Below, piece by piece: positions 20,237 to 30,637 of a stretch of DNA of 64,000 nucleotides. The translations under genes were made by a program, and so were the position numbers. Under the pieces are notes generated by a model that saw only the letters and a list, made by a program, of their open reading frames with translations, did not search any database and was not told the origin of the DNA. The DNA is taken from contig CP054183.1 in NCBI GenBank assembly GCA_015709695.1, forward strand, positions 558,001-622,000. Direction: 5' to 3'. Within the stretch, counting starts at the first letter, position 1. Every line of letters begins with the position of its first letter. Source of the DNA: Gammaproteobacteria bacterium (GTDB taxonomy: Bacteria > Pseudomonadota > Gammaproteobacteria > Steroidobacterales > GCA-2729495).

Positions 20237-21384
20237 TCTACCTCGATCACGCGGCCTCCACACCGGTGGATCCGGCCGTGGCGGCCGGGATGGCCGCGGT
20301 GCTGGCCGATCCCGCCCTGCAGGCCAATCCCTCGTCGACGCATGCCGCGGGCGATGCCGCCCGGGCCTGCGTCGAGCAGGCGCGGGCACAGGTGGCGGCG
20401 CTGATCGGCGCCCGGCCCGCCGAAGTCATCTGGACATCCGGTGCCACCGAGGCGAACAACCTGGCCGTGATCGGGGCGGCACGCCTGCGTGCGGCACGCG
20501 GGCGGCATATTGTCACGGCGGCGAGCGAGCATGCGTCGGTGCTCGCGGCCTGCCGTGAACTCGAGAACCAGGGCTTCGTGGTCACGCGCCTGGCGACGGA
20601 CGCCGGGGGCATCGTCGCGCCGCAGGCCGTCGCCGCCGCGCTGCGCGCGGACACCACGCTGGTCTCGCTCATGCAGGTCAACAACGAGACCGGCGTGGTG
20701 CAGGATGTGGCGGCCGTCGGCGCGCTGTGCCGGTCGCGCGGCGTGCTCTTCCACGTGGATGCCAGCCAGGCCGCCGGGCGCGAGCCGATCGACGTCCGCT
20801 CGCAGGCCGTGGACCTCCTGTCGCTCTCCGCACACAAGATGCACGGCCCCAAGGGCGTCGGTGCGCTGTTCATCAGCCGCGAGACGGCGCGGCGGGTGGA
20901 GCCGATGCTGTTCGGCGGCGGGCAGGAGCGGGGCCTGCGGCCGGGGACCCTCGCCACGCACCAGGTGGCCGGCATGGGGCTGGCTGCCGGCCTGGCGGCC
21001 GCGCAGCGGGCCGGCGACAGCGCGCGGCTCACCACCTTGCGTGACCAGCTGTGGCAGGCCATCGGCGCCCTGCCGGGCGTGTACCTCAATGGCCATCCGC
21101 AGCGTCGCGCCTGCCACATCGTCAATGTCAGCGTCGCGGGCGTGGACGGCGAGAGCCTGCTCTTCGCCATGCGCGACCTGGCCGTCTCCAGCGGCGCGGC
21201 CTGCGCCGCGGACAGCGACGAGCCATCCGCGGTGCTGCGCCTCCTCGGGCGCTCCCCCGAACTGGCGCAGGCTGCCGTGCGCTTCAGCCTCGGCAGGACG
21301 ACCACCGCCGACGACGTGGCAGGCGCCGCGCAGCAGTTCATCGCTGCCGTCCGACACCTGCGGCGCGTGGCCCCGGCCGCCTGA
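20233..21384 (+). CDS. Cysteine desulfurase (IscS/NifS family)
   Basis: A PLP enzyme of 383 residues that takes sulfur from cysteine for Fe-S clusters or thiolation. Seen motifs: YLDHAASTPVDP at the start, SGATEANNLAV, ASEHASVL, HVDASQAAG, and LSAHKMHGPKGVGAL, where the Lys of SAHKMHGPKG binds PLP. The sulfur-carrying loop is SSGAACAADSDEPSAVL, with Cys present. It is shorter than E. coli IscS and lacks the extended C-terminus that contacts IscU. The start ATG (20233) overlaps trmJ. IscS-like is the best guess; the neighbouring scaffold is unusual. Confidence 0.93.
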   Translation: MIYLDHAASTPVDPAVAAGMAAVLADPALQANPSSTHAAGDAARACVEQARAQVAALIGARPAEVIWTSGATEANNLAVIGAARLRAARGRHIVTAASEHASVLAACRELENQGFVVTRLATDAGGIVAPQAVAAALRADTTLVSLMQVNNETGVVQDVAAVGALCRSRGVLFHVDASQAAGREPIDVRSQAVDLLSLSAHKMHGPKGVGALFISRETARRVEPMLFGGGQERGLRPGTLATHQVAGMGLAAGLAAAQRAGDSARLTTLRDQLWQAIGALPGVYLNGHPQRRACHIVNVSVAGVDGESLLFAMRDLAVSSGAACAADSDEPSAVLRLLGRSPELAQAAVRFSLGRTTTADDVAGAAQQFIAAVRHLRRVAPAA

Positions 21385-21400
21385 GCATCGCGGTCCCGCC

Positions 21401-21787
21401 ATGCGCCATTCCCCGCTGGTCCAGGAGCATTTCGACAACCCGCGCCGGCTCGGACCACCGCAGGGGCCTGGCCCCGTGGCGTGCGGCAGGGCCGGCTCCG
21501 CCGCCGAGGGGGCCCGCATCCTGATCGAGGCCCGCATCGTCGCCGGGCGGATCGAGGAGATCACCTTCCGCGCGCTGGGCTGCCCCTGGGTCATCGCCGC
21601 CTGCAGCCTGGCCGTGGACCGGCTGGCCGGGGCACCGGCCGCGGCCCTGGCCGCATTCGACCCGGGTGCCCTGGCGGCCGAACTCGACCTGCCCGCAGAA
21701 AGGCTCGGCAGACTCCTCATTCTTCAGGATGCCTTGCGGAACTGCTTGGCGGATTGGGATACTACGCAGCCCGCCACGGCCAAGTAG
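21401..21787 (+). CDS. Divergent IscU/NifU-like Fe-S scaffold homologue
   Basis: A 128-residue protein whose N-terminus ([12 protein letters not shown]) and middle ([18 protein letters not shown]) align with IscU. Of the three IscU cluster ligands, the first Cys (VACG) and second (GCP) are kept. The third (HCS in IscU) is not: the aligned segment reads [15 protein letters not shown]. The conserved Asp after the first Cys is replaced (ACGRAG), and the HscA-binding LPPVK is LPAER. It follows the desulfurase gene by 16 bases. Whether it still assembles clusters is unknown; a sulfur-transfer role is possible. Confidence 0.75.
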   Translation: MRHSPLVQEHFDNPRRLGPPQGPGPVACGRAGSAAEGARILIEARIVAGRIEEITFRALGCPWVIAACSLAVDRLAGAPAAALAAFDPGALAAELDLPAERLGRLLILQDALRNCLADWDTTQPATAK

Positions 21788-21830
21788 GCGATTGCCGGCG
21801 GAAATTTTCTTTTTATTTCATGGAGATCCA

Positions 21831-22262
21831 ATGAGCATTGAGAGAACTCTCTCGATCGTGAAGCCCGATGGCGTGCAGAAGAACCTCATCGGCGAGGTCT
21901 ACCGGCGTTTCGAACAGGCTGGCCTGCGCATCGTCGCGGCGCGCATGATCCAGCTGAGCCAGGCCCAGGCCGAGGCGTTCTACGCCGTGCACCGCGAGCG
22001 GCCGTTCTACAAGGATCTGGTGCGCTACATGGTCTCCGGCCCGGTGGTCGTGCAGGTGCTGGAGGGCGAGAACGCCATCGAGCGCAACCGCGAGATCATG
22101 GGTGCCACCGATCCGAAGAAGGCCGCGAAGGGGACCATCCGCGCGGATCTCGCCGCGAGCATCGAGGAGAACGTGGTGCATGGTTCGGACGGCCCGGACA
22201 CCGCGCGCACCGAGATCGGCTTCTTCTTCGCGCAGAGCGAGATTTGTCCGCGCACGCGCTGA
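21831..22262 (+). CDS. ndk: Nucleoside diphosphate kinase
   Basis: Transfers the gamma-phosphate between nucleoside triphosphates and diphosphates through a phosphohistidine. The 143-residue protein has [17 protein letters not shown], the [18 protein letters not shown] signature and the catalytic His in [17 protein letters not shown] gives a good ribosome-binding site before the ATG at 21831, and a short AT-rich patch (AAATTTTCTTTTTATTTC) lies upstream. rlmN follows, as in E. coli. Confidence 0.97.
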   Translation: MSIERTLSIVKPDGVQKNLIGEVYRRFEQAGLRIVAARMIQLSQAQAEAFYAVHRERPFYKDLVRYMVSGPVVVQVLEGENAIERNREIMGATDPKKAAKGTIRADLAASIEENVVHGSDGPDTARTEIGFFFAQSEICPRTR

Positions 22263-22269
22263 GGGCCCG

Positions 22270-23379
22270 ATGACCGAGCCGGCCGTCAATCTGCTGGGGC
22301 TGCCGCGCCGCGAGCTCGAGCAGCTGTTCGTGGCCATTGGCGAGAAGCCCTTCCGGGCGCGCCAGGTCATGAAGTGGATCTATGGCCGCGGCGTGCTCGA
22401 TCCCATGCGCATGACCGACATCAGCAGCGTGCTGCGCCAGGACCTGGCGGCGCGGGCACCGCTGGTGCTGCCGGCGATCACCGACGCACAGGAATCCGTC
22501 GACGGTACCGTGAAGTGGCGCCTCGATGCCGGCGGTGGCCAGGCAATCGAGACGGTGTTCATCCCCGAGCCGGGGCGCGGCACGCTGTGCGTGTCCTCGC
22601 AGGTCGGATGCGCGATGAACTGCTCGTTCTGTGCCACCGGCCACCAGGGGTTCAACCGCAACCTCGATGCCGCGCAGATCATGGCCCAGGTGCTGCTGGC
22701 GCGGCGCGAACTCGGTGATCCCGCCGGCCGCTCGCCCATCACCAACGTCGTGTTCATGGGCATGGGCGAGCCGCTGGCCAATTTCCGCGCCGTGGTCCAG
22801 GCCTGCAACGTGCTGGTGGACGACCTGGCCTGCAAGCTCTCGCGCCGCCGGGTGACGGTGAGCACCTCGGGCCTGGTGCCGCAGATCCGCCGCCTGGCCC
22901 AGGAGGCGCGCGTGGCGCTCGCCGTCTCGCTGCACGCGCCTGACGATGCGCTGCGCAGCGAGCTGGTGCCGATCAACCGCCACCACCCGATCGCCGAGCT
23001 GCTCGATGCCTGCTGGGACTACGTGGATGCCACCAACACCCACGAGATCACCTTCGAGTACGTGATGCTCGATGGCATCAATGATTCACCGGCGCAGGCC
23101 CGGCAGCTGGCGGCGCTGCTGCGCCACCGGCCCGCCAAGGTGAACCTGATTCCCTTCAATCCGTTCCCGGAGACGCGCTACCGGCGCTCGGCACCGGAAG
23201 TGGTGCTGGAGTTCCGCAACATCCTCTCCGCGGCCGGCATCGTCACCGTCACGCGCCGCACGCGGGGCGATGACATCGCCGCGGCCTGCGGCCAGCTGGC
23301 CGGCCAGGTCGACAACCGCGTGCTGGTGCCGCTCGGCAGCCGCAGCGGCCGCCTGCAGGAGGCCACGTGGCCACAGTGA
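22270..23379 (+). CDS. rlmN: Dual-specificity 23S rRNA/tRNA adenine-C2 methyltransferase RlmN
   Basis: A radical SAM enzyme of 369 residues that methylates A2503 of 23S rRNA and A37 of some tRNAs. The cluster motif is CAMNCSFC, within SSQVGCAMNCSFCATG; FMGMGEPLANF and VSTSGLVPQIRRL follow. The C-terminal NLIPFNPFPETRYRRS is typical. A second catalytic Cys in the C-terminal AACGQLAG is present. Its end overlaps the start of the downstream pilW-like gene. Confidence 0.97.
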   Translation: MTEPAVNLLGLPRRELEQLFVAIGEKPFRARQVMKWIYGRGVLDPMRMTDISSVLRQDLAARAPLVLPAITDAQESVDGTVKWRLDAGGGQAIETVFIPEPGRGTLCVSSQVGCAMNCSFCATGHQGFNRNLDAAQIMAQVLLARRELGDPAGRSPITNVVFMGMGEPLANFRAVVQACNVLVDDLACKLSRRRVTVSTSGLVPQIRRLAQEARVALAVSLHAPDDALRSELVPINRHHPIAELLDACWDYVDATNTHEITFEYVMLDGINDSPAQARQLAALLRHRPAKVNLIPFNPFPETRYRRSAPEVVLEFRNILSAAGIVTVTRRTRGDDIAAACGQLAGQVDNRVLVPLGSRSGRLQEATWPQ

Positions 23380-24155
23380 GGAATGCCGCGCCGTGCGCGG
23401 CCGCCGTTGTCCTGGCACTTGGCCTCGGTGCCTGCGTCACCAGCAGCACGCTGCCCCCGGCCCCGGTCTCCGAGAAGGAGGCAGCCCAGTACAACATGGA
23501 GCTCGGCATCAGCTACCTGCGCCAGGGCGACCTCAAGACCGCGCAGGGCAAGCTCGAGAAGGCGGTATCGCAGGACAGCGAACTCGCCACGGCCTACAGC
23601 GCCCTCGGCCTGGTCTACGAGCGGCTGGGCGACATGCCGGCGGCCGAGAAGAACTACCGCAGGGGCCTCGCGCTGGCCCCCGGCGATCCCGATGCGCTGA
23701 ATGCCACCGCGGCATTCCTCTGCCTGCAGCGGCAGGAAACGGCGGAGGCCATGCGCTATTTCGACCGGGCACTGGCGGTGCCGGAATCGAAGTCGACCTC
23801 CAACAAGGCAATGCTCTTCACCAATGCCGGCCTGTGTGCCAAGCGCTTCGACCTGGAGCGGGCGGAGGGCTACCTGCGCAACGCGCTGGCCGCGGATCCC
23901 AATTACGGCGATGCGCTGCTGCAGCTGGCGGATGTCACGTTCAGCCGCGGCAATCCGCTGCAGTCGCGGGCCTTCCTCGAGCGCTACCTGGCGGTGGGCC
24001 GTGCAACGCCCGATGCGCTGTGGCTCGGCTACCGGGTCGAGCTGGCACTGGGTGAGACTGCCACCGCCGGACGCTACGGCGAGCGCCTCAAGGGCGAATT
24101 TCCCACCTCGGTCGAGACCGGCAAGCTGCTGGAGGCCCAGCGCCATGGCGGATAG
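23367..24155 (+). CDS. Type IV pilus biogenesis lipoprotein PilW/PilF-like (TPR)
   Basis: A 262-residue outer-membrane lipoprotein candidate needed in other species for multimerisation of the PilQ secretin. The signal peptide ends in a lipobox (LALGLGAC, Cys near residue 23). TPR repeats fill the rest, beginning AAQYNMELGISYLRQGDLKTAQGKLEKAV. The start codon is GTG at 23367, behind AGGAGG, inside the last codons of rlmN; a GTG three codons later is an alternative. The position between rlmN and a RodZ-like gene is the usual pilW site. Confidence 0.88.
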   Translation: MATVRNAAPCAAAVVLALGLGACVTSSTLPPAPVSEKEAAQYNMELGISYLRQGDLKTAQGKLEKAVSQDSELATAYSALGLVYERLGDMPAAEKNYRRGLALAPGDPDALNATAAFLCLQRQETAEAMRYFDRALAVPESKSTSNKAMLFTNAGLCAKRFDLERAEGYLRNALAADPNYGDALLQLADVTFSRGNPLQSRAFLERYLAVGRATPDALWLGYRVELALGETATAGRYGERLKGEFPTSVETGKLLEAQRHGG

Positions 24156-24737
24156 CGAGGAGTTCCAGCACGGGCCGCGGGCCCAGGCGGGGCTCGGGCT
24201 CGGCGAGCGGCTGCGCTCGGCACGCAAGGCGCGCGCGCTGTCGGTCACCCAGGTGGCCGAGGCCCTGCACCTGGAGGAACCCATGGTGCTGGCGCTGGAG
24301 GAAGACCGCTTCGAAGCCATGGGCGCGCCGGTATTCGTGCGCGGGCACCTGCGCCGCTATGCACAGCTTGTCGGCCTGGCGCCGGATGCGGTGCTGGAAG
24401 CCTACCGGGCCGCGGTGCCCGAGAGCGTCGCGCCGCCGCCGCTGGCGCGTGCCCGCGTCGAGCCCGAGTCGGTACGGGTTGGCCCCTGGCTGTTCTGGCT
24501 GATCGGTGGGGTCCTCGTGGCGGTCCTGGCCTTCACCCTGTTCGGCGGTGGCGAGGAGCCCGCGGCCACGCAGGACGCGCCCGCGCTGCTGGAGCACGAT
24601 GCCATGGCACCCGAGGAGCCACTGCCGGAGTCAGCGCCGGAGCCGATGCCCGCACCCGGAGCCGAGGCGCCTGCCGCCGCCGCGGGGCCGGCTGCGCCAG
24701 CGGATGCATCCGCTGCGGCACCGCCAGGGGGCGGCCC

Positions 24738-24741
<4 letters not shown>
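24145..24741 (+). CDS. RodZ-like cytoskeletal protein, short form
   Basis: A 198-residue bitopic membrane protein with an N-terminal Xre-like helix-turn-helix ([25 protein letters not shown], residues about 19-43) that binds MreB in RodZ. A transmembrane helix ([19 protein letters not shown]) follows at about 113-131. The periplasmic part is only an Ala/Pro/Glu-rich tail; the folded C-terminal DUF4115 domain of E. coli RodZ is missing. It overlaps the pilW-like gene by 11 bases and the hisS GTG by 4. ispG, usually between rodZ and hisS, is absent here. Confidence 0.82.
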
Positions 24742-26018
<1,277 letters not shown>

Positions 26019-26046
26019 ATCCGATTGATCGTGTGGATGGAATGCC

Positions 26047-26730
26047 ATGGATGACAACTTGACTGACCAACAACGTGCCGACCAGGTGCGAACCTGGCTG
26101 GGCGAGAACGGCTGGTACCTGCTGGCGGGCCTCGCCCTGGGGCTGGCGGGCCTCTTCGGCTGGCGACAGTACTCCGGCTTCAGCCAGCACCAGGCCGAGG
26201 AGGCCTCGGCGATCTACACGGATCTGCAGGCCGCCGTGCGGGCCAGTCGCACCACGCGGGCCGAAGAGCTGCTGCAGCAGCTGGCGAGCGAGTACAAGGG
26301 CACTCCGTACCTCGACCTGGGCCGCCTGCTGGTGGCGCGCGCCGCGATCGAGCAGGGCAAGCCCGGTGAGGCGATCGCCGGGCTGCGGCAGGTGGCGGAG
26401 GGCGCCACCAGCACCGAGATCGGCGACGTGGCGCGCCTGCGCCTCGGGCGCCTGCTGATCCAGGAAGAGAAGTACGACGACGCACTGAAGGTGCTGGTGC
26501 CGCCGCGCGACTCCGCGCTGGGTGCGCGCTACCACGAGGTACGCGGCGACGCCTACTACGCCATGGGCAAGGCCAGCGAGGCTGCCAGCGAGTACCAGCA
26601 GGCATTGCAGCCGGAGGACGTGGGCGTCATCGATCCGGCCTTCGTGCGTGCCAAGCTCGAGGAGGTCGGCGGCAGCACACCGCCCGGCGCGGTTGCCAGC
26701 GACGCCGCCCCGGCGGCGGGCGCGCGATAG
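26047..26730 (+). CDS. yfgM: YfgM family ancillary SecYEG subunit (TPR)
   Basis: A 227-residue inner-membrane protein. It has a short cytoplasmic lead (DQQRADQVRTWLGENG), one transmembrane helix (WYLLAGLALGLAGLFGW, residues about 23-39) and a periplasmic TPR domain (AEELLQQLASEYKGTPYLDLGRLL and later repeats). In E. coli YfgM contacts SecYEG and PpiD. It sits between hisS and bamB, exactly as in other gammaproteobacteria. The tail is Ala/Gly-rich. Confidence 0.92.
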   Translation: MDDNLTDQQRADQVRTWLGENGWYLLAGLALGLAGLFGWRQYSGFSQHQAEEASAIYTDLQAAVRASRTTRAEELLQQLASEYKGTPYLDLGRLLVARAAIEQGKPGEAIAGLRQVAEGATSTEIGDVARLRLGRLLIQEEKYDDALKVLVPPRDSALGARYHEVRGDAYYAMGKASEAASEYQQALQPEDVGVIDPAFVRAKLEEVGGSTPPGAVASDAAPAAGAR

Positions 26731-26741
26731 CGCCCCCGGCG

Positions 26742-27968
26742 ATGTCCAGCGTGCTGGCCCCGTCGGCACCGCGGCCCTGGTCCACCACCAGCCGGCCGGC
26801 CGCCTTCGCGCGTGCCGTCACGGCGCTCGTCGGCCTGGCGGTGCTCCTGCAGGGCTGCAGCTGGTTTGGCAGCGATGACGACGACCCGCGCCGGCCAGCC
26901 GAACTCGTCGATTTCACCCCGGCGCTGAAAGTCCGCGAGGCCTGGAGTGCCGGCGTCGGCGGGGGCAACGACATCCTGCGTCTGGCACTGGGGCCGGCCA
27001 GCGATGGCAGCCGCATCTTCGCCGCCGACAACGACGGCCGGGTGGCGGCCTTCGATGCGCAGCGTGGCAAGCGCCTGTGGCGCACCGGCACCGACCTGCC
27101 GCTGGCCGGTGGTCCGGCGGTGGGCAGTGATCACGTGGTCACGGGATCCAGCGACGGCTGGGTGGTGTCGCTCGCCGCCAGCGATGGCCATGAGGAATGG
27201 CGGGTCAACGTCGCCAGTGAAGTGCTGGCTGCACCGGCGGTGGGGCCGAAGGCGGCCTACGTGCGGACCGTGGATGGCAAGCTGATCGCGCTCGATCTTG
27301 CCGATGGGCGGCAGCTGTGGTTCGCGCAGCAGAACGTGCCGCGGCTCTCGGTGCGCGGCACGGGTGCACCGGTGGTGGACCACAACCTGGTGATCTGCGG
27401 CTTCGACAACGGCCGTGTCGCCGCCTACGACGCCAGCGAAGGCTCGGTGGTCTGGGACGTGCTGGTGGATCCGCCATCGGGGCGCACCGAGGTCGAGCGC
27501 CTCGCCGACATCAACGCTACCGTGGTGGTGATCGGCAGCGATGTCTATTCCGTGGGCTACCAGGGCCGGCTCTCGGCCCTGGCGCGCGAGTCAGGCCAGA
27601 TCCTCTGGAGCGTGGAATTCTCCAGCTACAGCGGCATCGGCGCCGACCTGAACAACCTCTATGCCTCGGCCGACACCGGCGAGCTGCTGGCCGTGGAGCG
27701 CGCCTCCGGCCGCGAGCTGTGGCGGCGCAGCGACCTGGCGTTTCGCGACCTCACCGCGCCCACGCCCTTTGCCGGCTCGGTGGTGGTCGGCGACTTCGAG
27801 GGCTACCTGCACTTCTTCGATGCAGCCAGCGGCGAGCCCCGCGCGCGGGTGCGCGCCGATTCCCATCGCATCACCTCGGCGCCGCTGGTGGTCAACGACA
27901 CCCTCTACGTGCTCACGGATGGCGGCGACCTCGTGGCCTTCCGCGAGGACCGGCCGCGGGAGAAATAG
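26742..27968 (+). CDS. bamB: Outer-membrane protein assembly factor BamB
   Basis: A lipoprotein of the BAM complex of 408 residues. The signal region ends in a lipobox (VLLQGC), after an unusually long N-terminal lead of about 38 residues; a later start is possible. The rest is an eight-bladed PQQ-type beta-propeller, with repeats such as VAAFDAQRGKRLWRTGTDLP, VVSLAASDGHEEWRVNV and LYVLTDGGDLVAFR. Its TAG stop is three bases before the likely der start. Confidence 0.93.
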   Translation: MSSVLAPSAPRPWSTTSRPAAFARAVTALVGLAVLLQGCSWFGSDDDDPRRPAELVDFTPALKVREAWSAGVGGGNDILRLALGPASDGSRIFAADNDGRVAAFDAQRGKRLWRTGTDLPLAGGPAVGSDHVVTGSSDGWVVSLAASDGHEEWRVNVASEVLAAPAVGPKAAYVRTVDGKLIALDLADGRQLWFAQQNVPRLSVRGTGAPVVDHNLVICGFDNGRVAAYDASEGSVVWDVLVDPPSGRTEVERLADINATVVVIGSDVYSVGYQGRLSALARESGQILWSVEFSSYSGIGADLNNLYASADTGELLAVERASGRELWRRSDLAFRDLTAPTPFAGSVVVGDFEGYLHFFDAASGEPRARVRADSHRITSAPLVVNDTLYVLTDGGDLVAFREDRPREK

Positions 27969-27971
27969 CTC

Positions 27972-29363
27972 CTGATCCCCGTCCTCGCCCTGGTCGGCCG
28001 CGCCAACGTCGGCAAGTCGACGTTGTTCAACCGCCTGACCGGCACGCGGGATGCACTGGTGGCCGATTACCCCGGCCTGACCCGCGACCGCATCTACGGT
28101 TTCACCGCCGCCAACCTGCCTCCGGCGGTGGTCATCGACACCGGCGGCCTTGCCGAGCGCGGCGGCGAACTGGCGGAGCTCATGCACGCCCAGGTGGAGC
28201 TGGCCGTGGCGGAGGCCGATGTGGTGGTGATGCTGGCCGACGGACAGGCCGGCGCCAGCAGCGAAGACCAGTACGTGGCGGCACTCCTGCGCCGCTCCGG
28301 CAAGCCGGTGGTGCTGGCGGTGAACAAGGCCGAGGGTCGCGAGCCGCAGGCCTTCACCAGCGATTTCTGGGAGCTCGGCCTGGACACGCCCATGGCGATC
28401 TCCGCCAGCCACGGGGATGGCGTGCGCGAGCTGCTCGCCGGCGCGCTCGCGCATTGCCCGCCGGCGGCGGATGCCGCCGCCGCGCGCCATGTACCGGAGG
28501 GGCCGTGCATCACCGTGGTGGGGCGGCCGAATGTCGGCAAGTCGACGCTGATCAACCGGCTGCTGCGCGAGGACCGGCTCGTCACCCGCGACGAGCCCGG
28601 TACCACCCGCGATGCGGTGCGCGTGCCCTTCGAACTCGATGGCGTGCCCTACACGCTGGTGGACACCGCCGGCATCCGCCGCCGTGCGCGCGTCACCGAG
28701 GCCATCGAGAAGTTCAGCGTCGCCAAGACGCTGCAGGCAGTGGAAGAGGCCGATGCCGTGATCATCCTGCTCGATGCCCGCGAGGGGGTCACCGAGCAGG
28801 ACGCCTCGCTGGTGGGGCTGGTGCTGGAACGGGGCAGGGCGCTGGCGATCGGCATCAACAAATGGGACGGCATGAGCGACAGCCAGCGGCGCAAGTTCAT
28901 GCACGGACTGGATCACGCCATGCCGTTCCTCGACTTCGTCGACAAGCACCCGGTGTCCGCGCTGCACGGGAGCAACATCCTCGAGCTGTTCGCCAGTGCC
29001 GCGCGCGCGGCAACCGCGGCGCGCGCCGAGTTGTCCACCCAGGAGCTCACCCGCGTGCTCGGGGAGGTGGTCGCCACGCATCCGCCGCCGATGGTGCGTC
29101 GCCACCGCATCCGGCTCACCTATGCCCACCAGGGCGGGCGCCGGCCGCCGCTGATCGTGGTGCACGGCAACCAGACCGAGCTGCTGCCCGACAGCTACCG
29201 GCGCTACCTGATCAACCAGTTCCGGCGCGCCTTCGACCTGGCCGGCACGCCGATACGCCTGGAGCTGCGCACCGGGCATAATCCCTTCGCCGGCCGGCGC
29301 AACGTGCTGACAAAGCGCCAGGTGACGAAGCGCCAGCGCCTGCGCCGCCACACGCGGCGCTGA
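27972..29363 (+). CDS. der: Ribosome-associated GTPase Der (EngA)
   Basis: A tandem GTPase needed for 50S subunit assembly, 463 residues if started at 27972. First G domain: LVGRANVGKSTLFNRLT, DTGGL, NKAE. Second: VGRPNVGKSTLINRLL, DTAGIRRR, NKWD. The C-terminal KH-like domain ends in a basic tail. There is no ATG, GTG or TTG between the bamB stop and the first P-loop. The first TTG (28023) falls inside the P-loop. The conserved N-terminus [M]IPVLALVGR maps to a CTG at 27972, nine bases after GGGAGA, so CTG initiation is inferred. Confidence 0.93.
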   Translation: MIPVLALVGRANVGKSTLFNRLTGTRDALVADYPGLTRDRIYGFTAANLPPAVVIDTGGLAERGGELAELMHAQVELAVAEADVVVMLADGQAGASSEDQYVAALLRRSGKPVVLAVNKAEGREPQAFTSDFWELGLDTPMAISASHGDGVRELLAGALAHCPPAADAAAARHVPEGPCITVVGRPNVGKSTLINRLLREDRLVTRDEPGTTRDAVRVPFELDGVPYTLVDTAGIRRRARVTEAIEKFSVAKTLQAVEEADAVIILLDAREGVTEQDASLVGLVLERGRALAIGINKWDGMSDSQRRKFMHGLDHAMPFLDFVDKHPVSALHGSNILELFASAARAATAARAELSTQELTRVLGEVVATHPPPMVRRHRIRLTYAHQGGRRPPLIVVHGNQTELLPDSYRRYLINQFRRAFDLAGTPIRLELRTGHNPFAGRRNVLTKRQVTKRQRLRRHTRR

Positions 29364-29455
29364 GCCGCGCATAAGGATATAACCACAAGCCGGTCGACTC
29401 GCCGGGACGCCCCTGCCGATAATGCCCGCAGGCAGACGAGGCAGGATGCAAGGGC

Positions 29456-30637
29456 GTGAGTGGCGCGCGCAAATTCTTCCGGATACCAGGCCGCTTCGCG
29501 ATGCGTCGCGGCGGCGTGCTCGAGCAGCCGCTGATCGCCTACGAAACCTGGGGCCGGCTCAATGCCGCGCGGGACAATGCCGTACTGATCTTCACCGGCC
29601 TTTCGCCCTCGGCCCATGCCGCATCCTCGCCCGCCGACCCGGCACCAGGCTGGTGGGAGGAGATCGTCGGCCCCTCCCGGCCGATCGACACGCGCCGCTT
29701 CCACGTCATCTGCGTGAACTCGCTCGGCAGCTGCTTCGGCTCCACCGGCCCGGCGTCGCCCGATCCGGCCACGGGCGAGCCCTACCGGCTCGACTTCCCG
29801 GTGCTGACCATCGAGGACGTGGCGGCGGCCGGCAGGCTGCTGCTGGGGCACCTCGGCATCGATGTGCTGCACACGCTGGTGGGGCCGTCGATGGGTGGCA
29901 TGACTTCGCTGGCCTACGCCGCGCAATTCCCCGGCAAGGCGCGCCGCCTGCTGCTGGTCTCCTGCAGCGCGCGTGCGTTGCCCTATGCCATCGCCCTGCG
30001 GTCGCTGCAGCGGGAGATGATCCTGAGTGACCCGGGCTTCGCCGATGGGCGTTACGACGCCGCTGCCGGCCCCCTTGCGGGCATGCGCCTGGCGCGCAAG
30101 CTCGGCATGATCACCTACCGCTCCGCCGGGGAGTGGGAGCAGCGCTTCGGCCGCGAGCGCATCCCCGAGGAGCGCCAGGGCGGCGATGGTTTCGCGCCGG
30201 ATTTCGAGGTCGAGTCCTACCTCGAGGCGCATGCGCAGAAGTTCGCGGGGCAGTTCGATCCCGCCTGCTACCTGGCCCTGTCGCGCGCCAGTGATCTCTT
30301 CGACCTCGCCGAGCACGGTGGCTCGGTCGCCGACGTCCTCGCCCGCCTTGGCGTCGAGAGCGCCCTGGTCATCGGCGTGCAGAGCGATGTCCTGTACCCG
30401 GTCCACCAGCAGCGGGAACTGGCCTCGGGCCTGGCGCAGGGCGGCGCGCAGGTGGTACTGGAGGAGCTGCCCTCCATCCAGGGCCACGACGCCTTCCTGG
30501 TGGACATGGACCGCTTCCGGCCCGTGATCGCCGGCTTCTTCGCGGAGGATCGGCCGCGGCAGTACGGCCGGCTAGGGCAGCTTCTTCACGACAGTCGCCT
30601 CGATGCTGCCCTGCCCGAGCCTTGCGTGCAGCACTGA
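29456..30637 (+). CDS. metX: Homoserine O-acyltransferase (MetX family)
   Basis: An alpha/beta-hydrolase of 393 residues that acylates homoserine in methionine biosynthesis. The nucleophile is Ser145 in GPSMGGM; the catalytic Asp and His are in GVQSDVLYP and QGHDAFLVD. Family motifs LIAYETWGRLN and NSLGSCFGSTGP are present. Some MetX proteins use succinyl-CoA instead of acetyl-CoA, and the sequence does not settle this. The start is GTG at 29456, after AAGGG. The 92-base leader has short alternative GGCAG/CTGCC hairpins but no recognised SAM riboswitch. Its 3' end overlaps xseA by 66 bases. Confidence 0.9.
   Translation: MSGARKFFRIPGRFAMRRGGVLEQPLIAYETWGRLNAARDNAVLIFTGLSPSAHAASSPADPAPGWWEEIVGPSRPIDTRRFHVICVNSLGSCFGSTGPASPDPATGEPYRLDFPVLTIEDVAAAGRLLLGHLGIDVLHTLVGPSMGGMTSLAYAAQFPGKARRLLLVSCSARALPYAIALRSLQREMILSDPGFADGRYDAAAGPLAGMRLARKLGMITYRSAGEWEQRFGRERIPEERQGGDGFAPDFEVESYLEAHAQKFAGQFDPACYLALSRASDLFDLAEHGGSVADVLARLGVESALVIGVQSDVLYPVHQQRELASGLAQGGAQVVLEELPSIQGHDAFLVDMDRFRPVIAGFFAEDRPRQYGRLGQLLHDSRLDAALPEPCVQH

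Noticed and set aside
29364-29455. Possible SAM riboswitch or attenuator upstream of metX
   Set aside because: CTGCC at 29413-29417 can pair with GGCAG at 29431-29435 or with 29440-29445, but there is no match to SAM-I, SAM-II or other known consensus cores and no U-tract.
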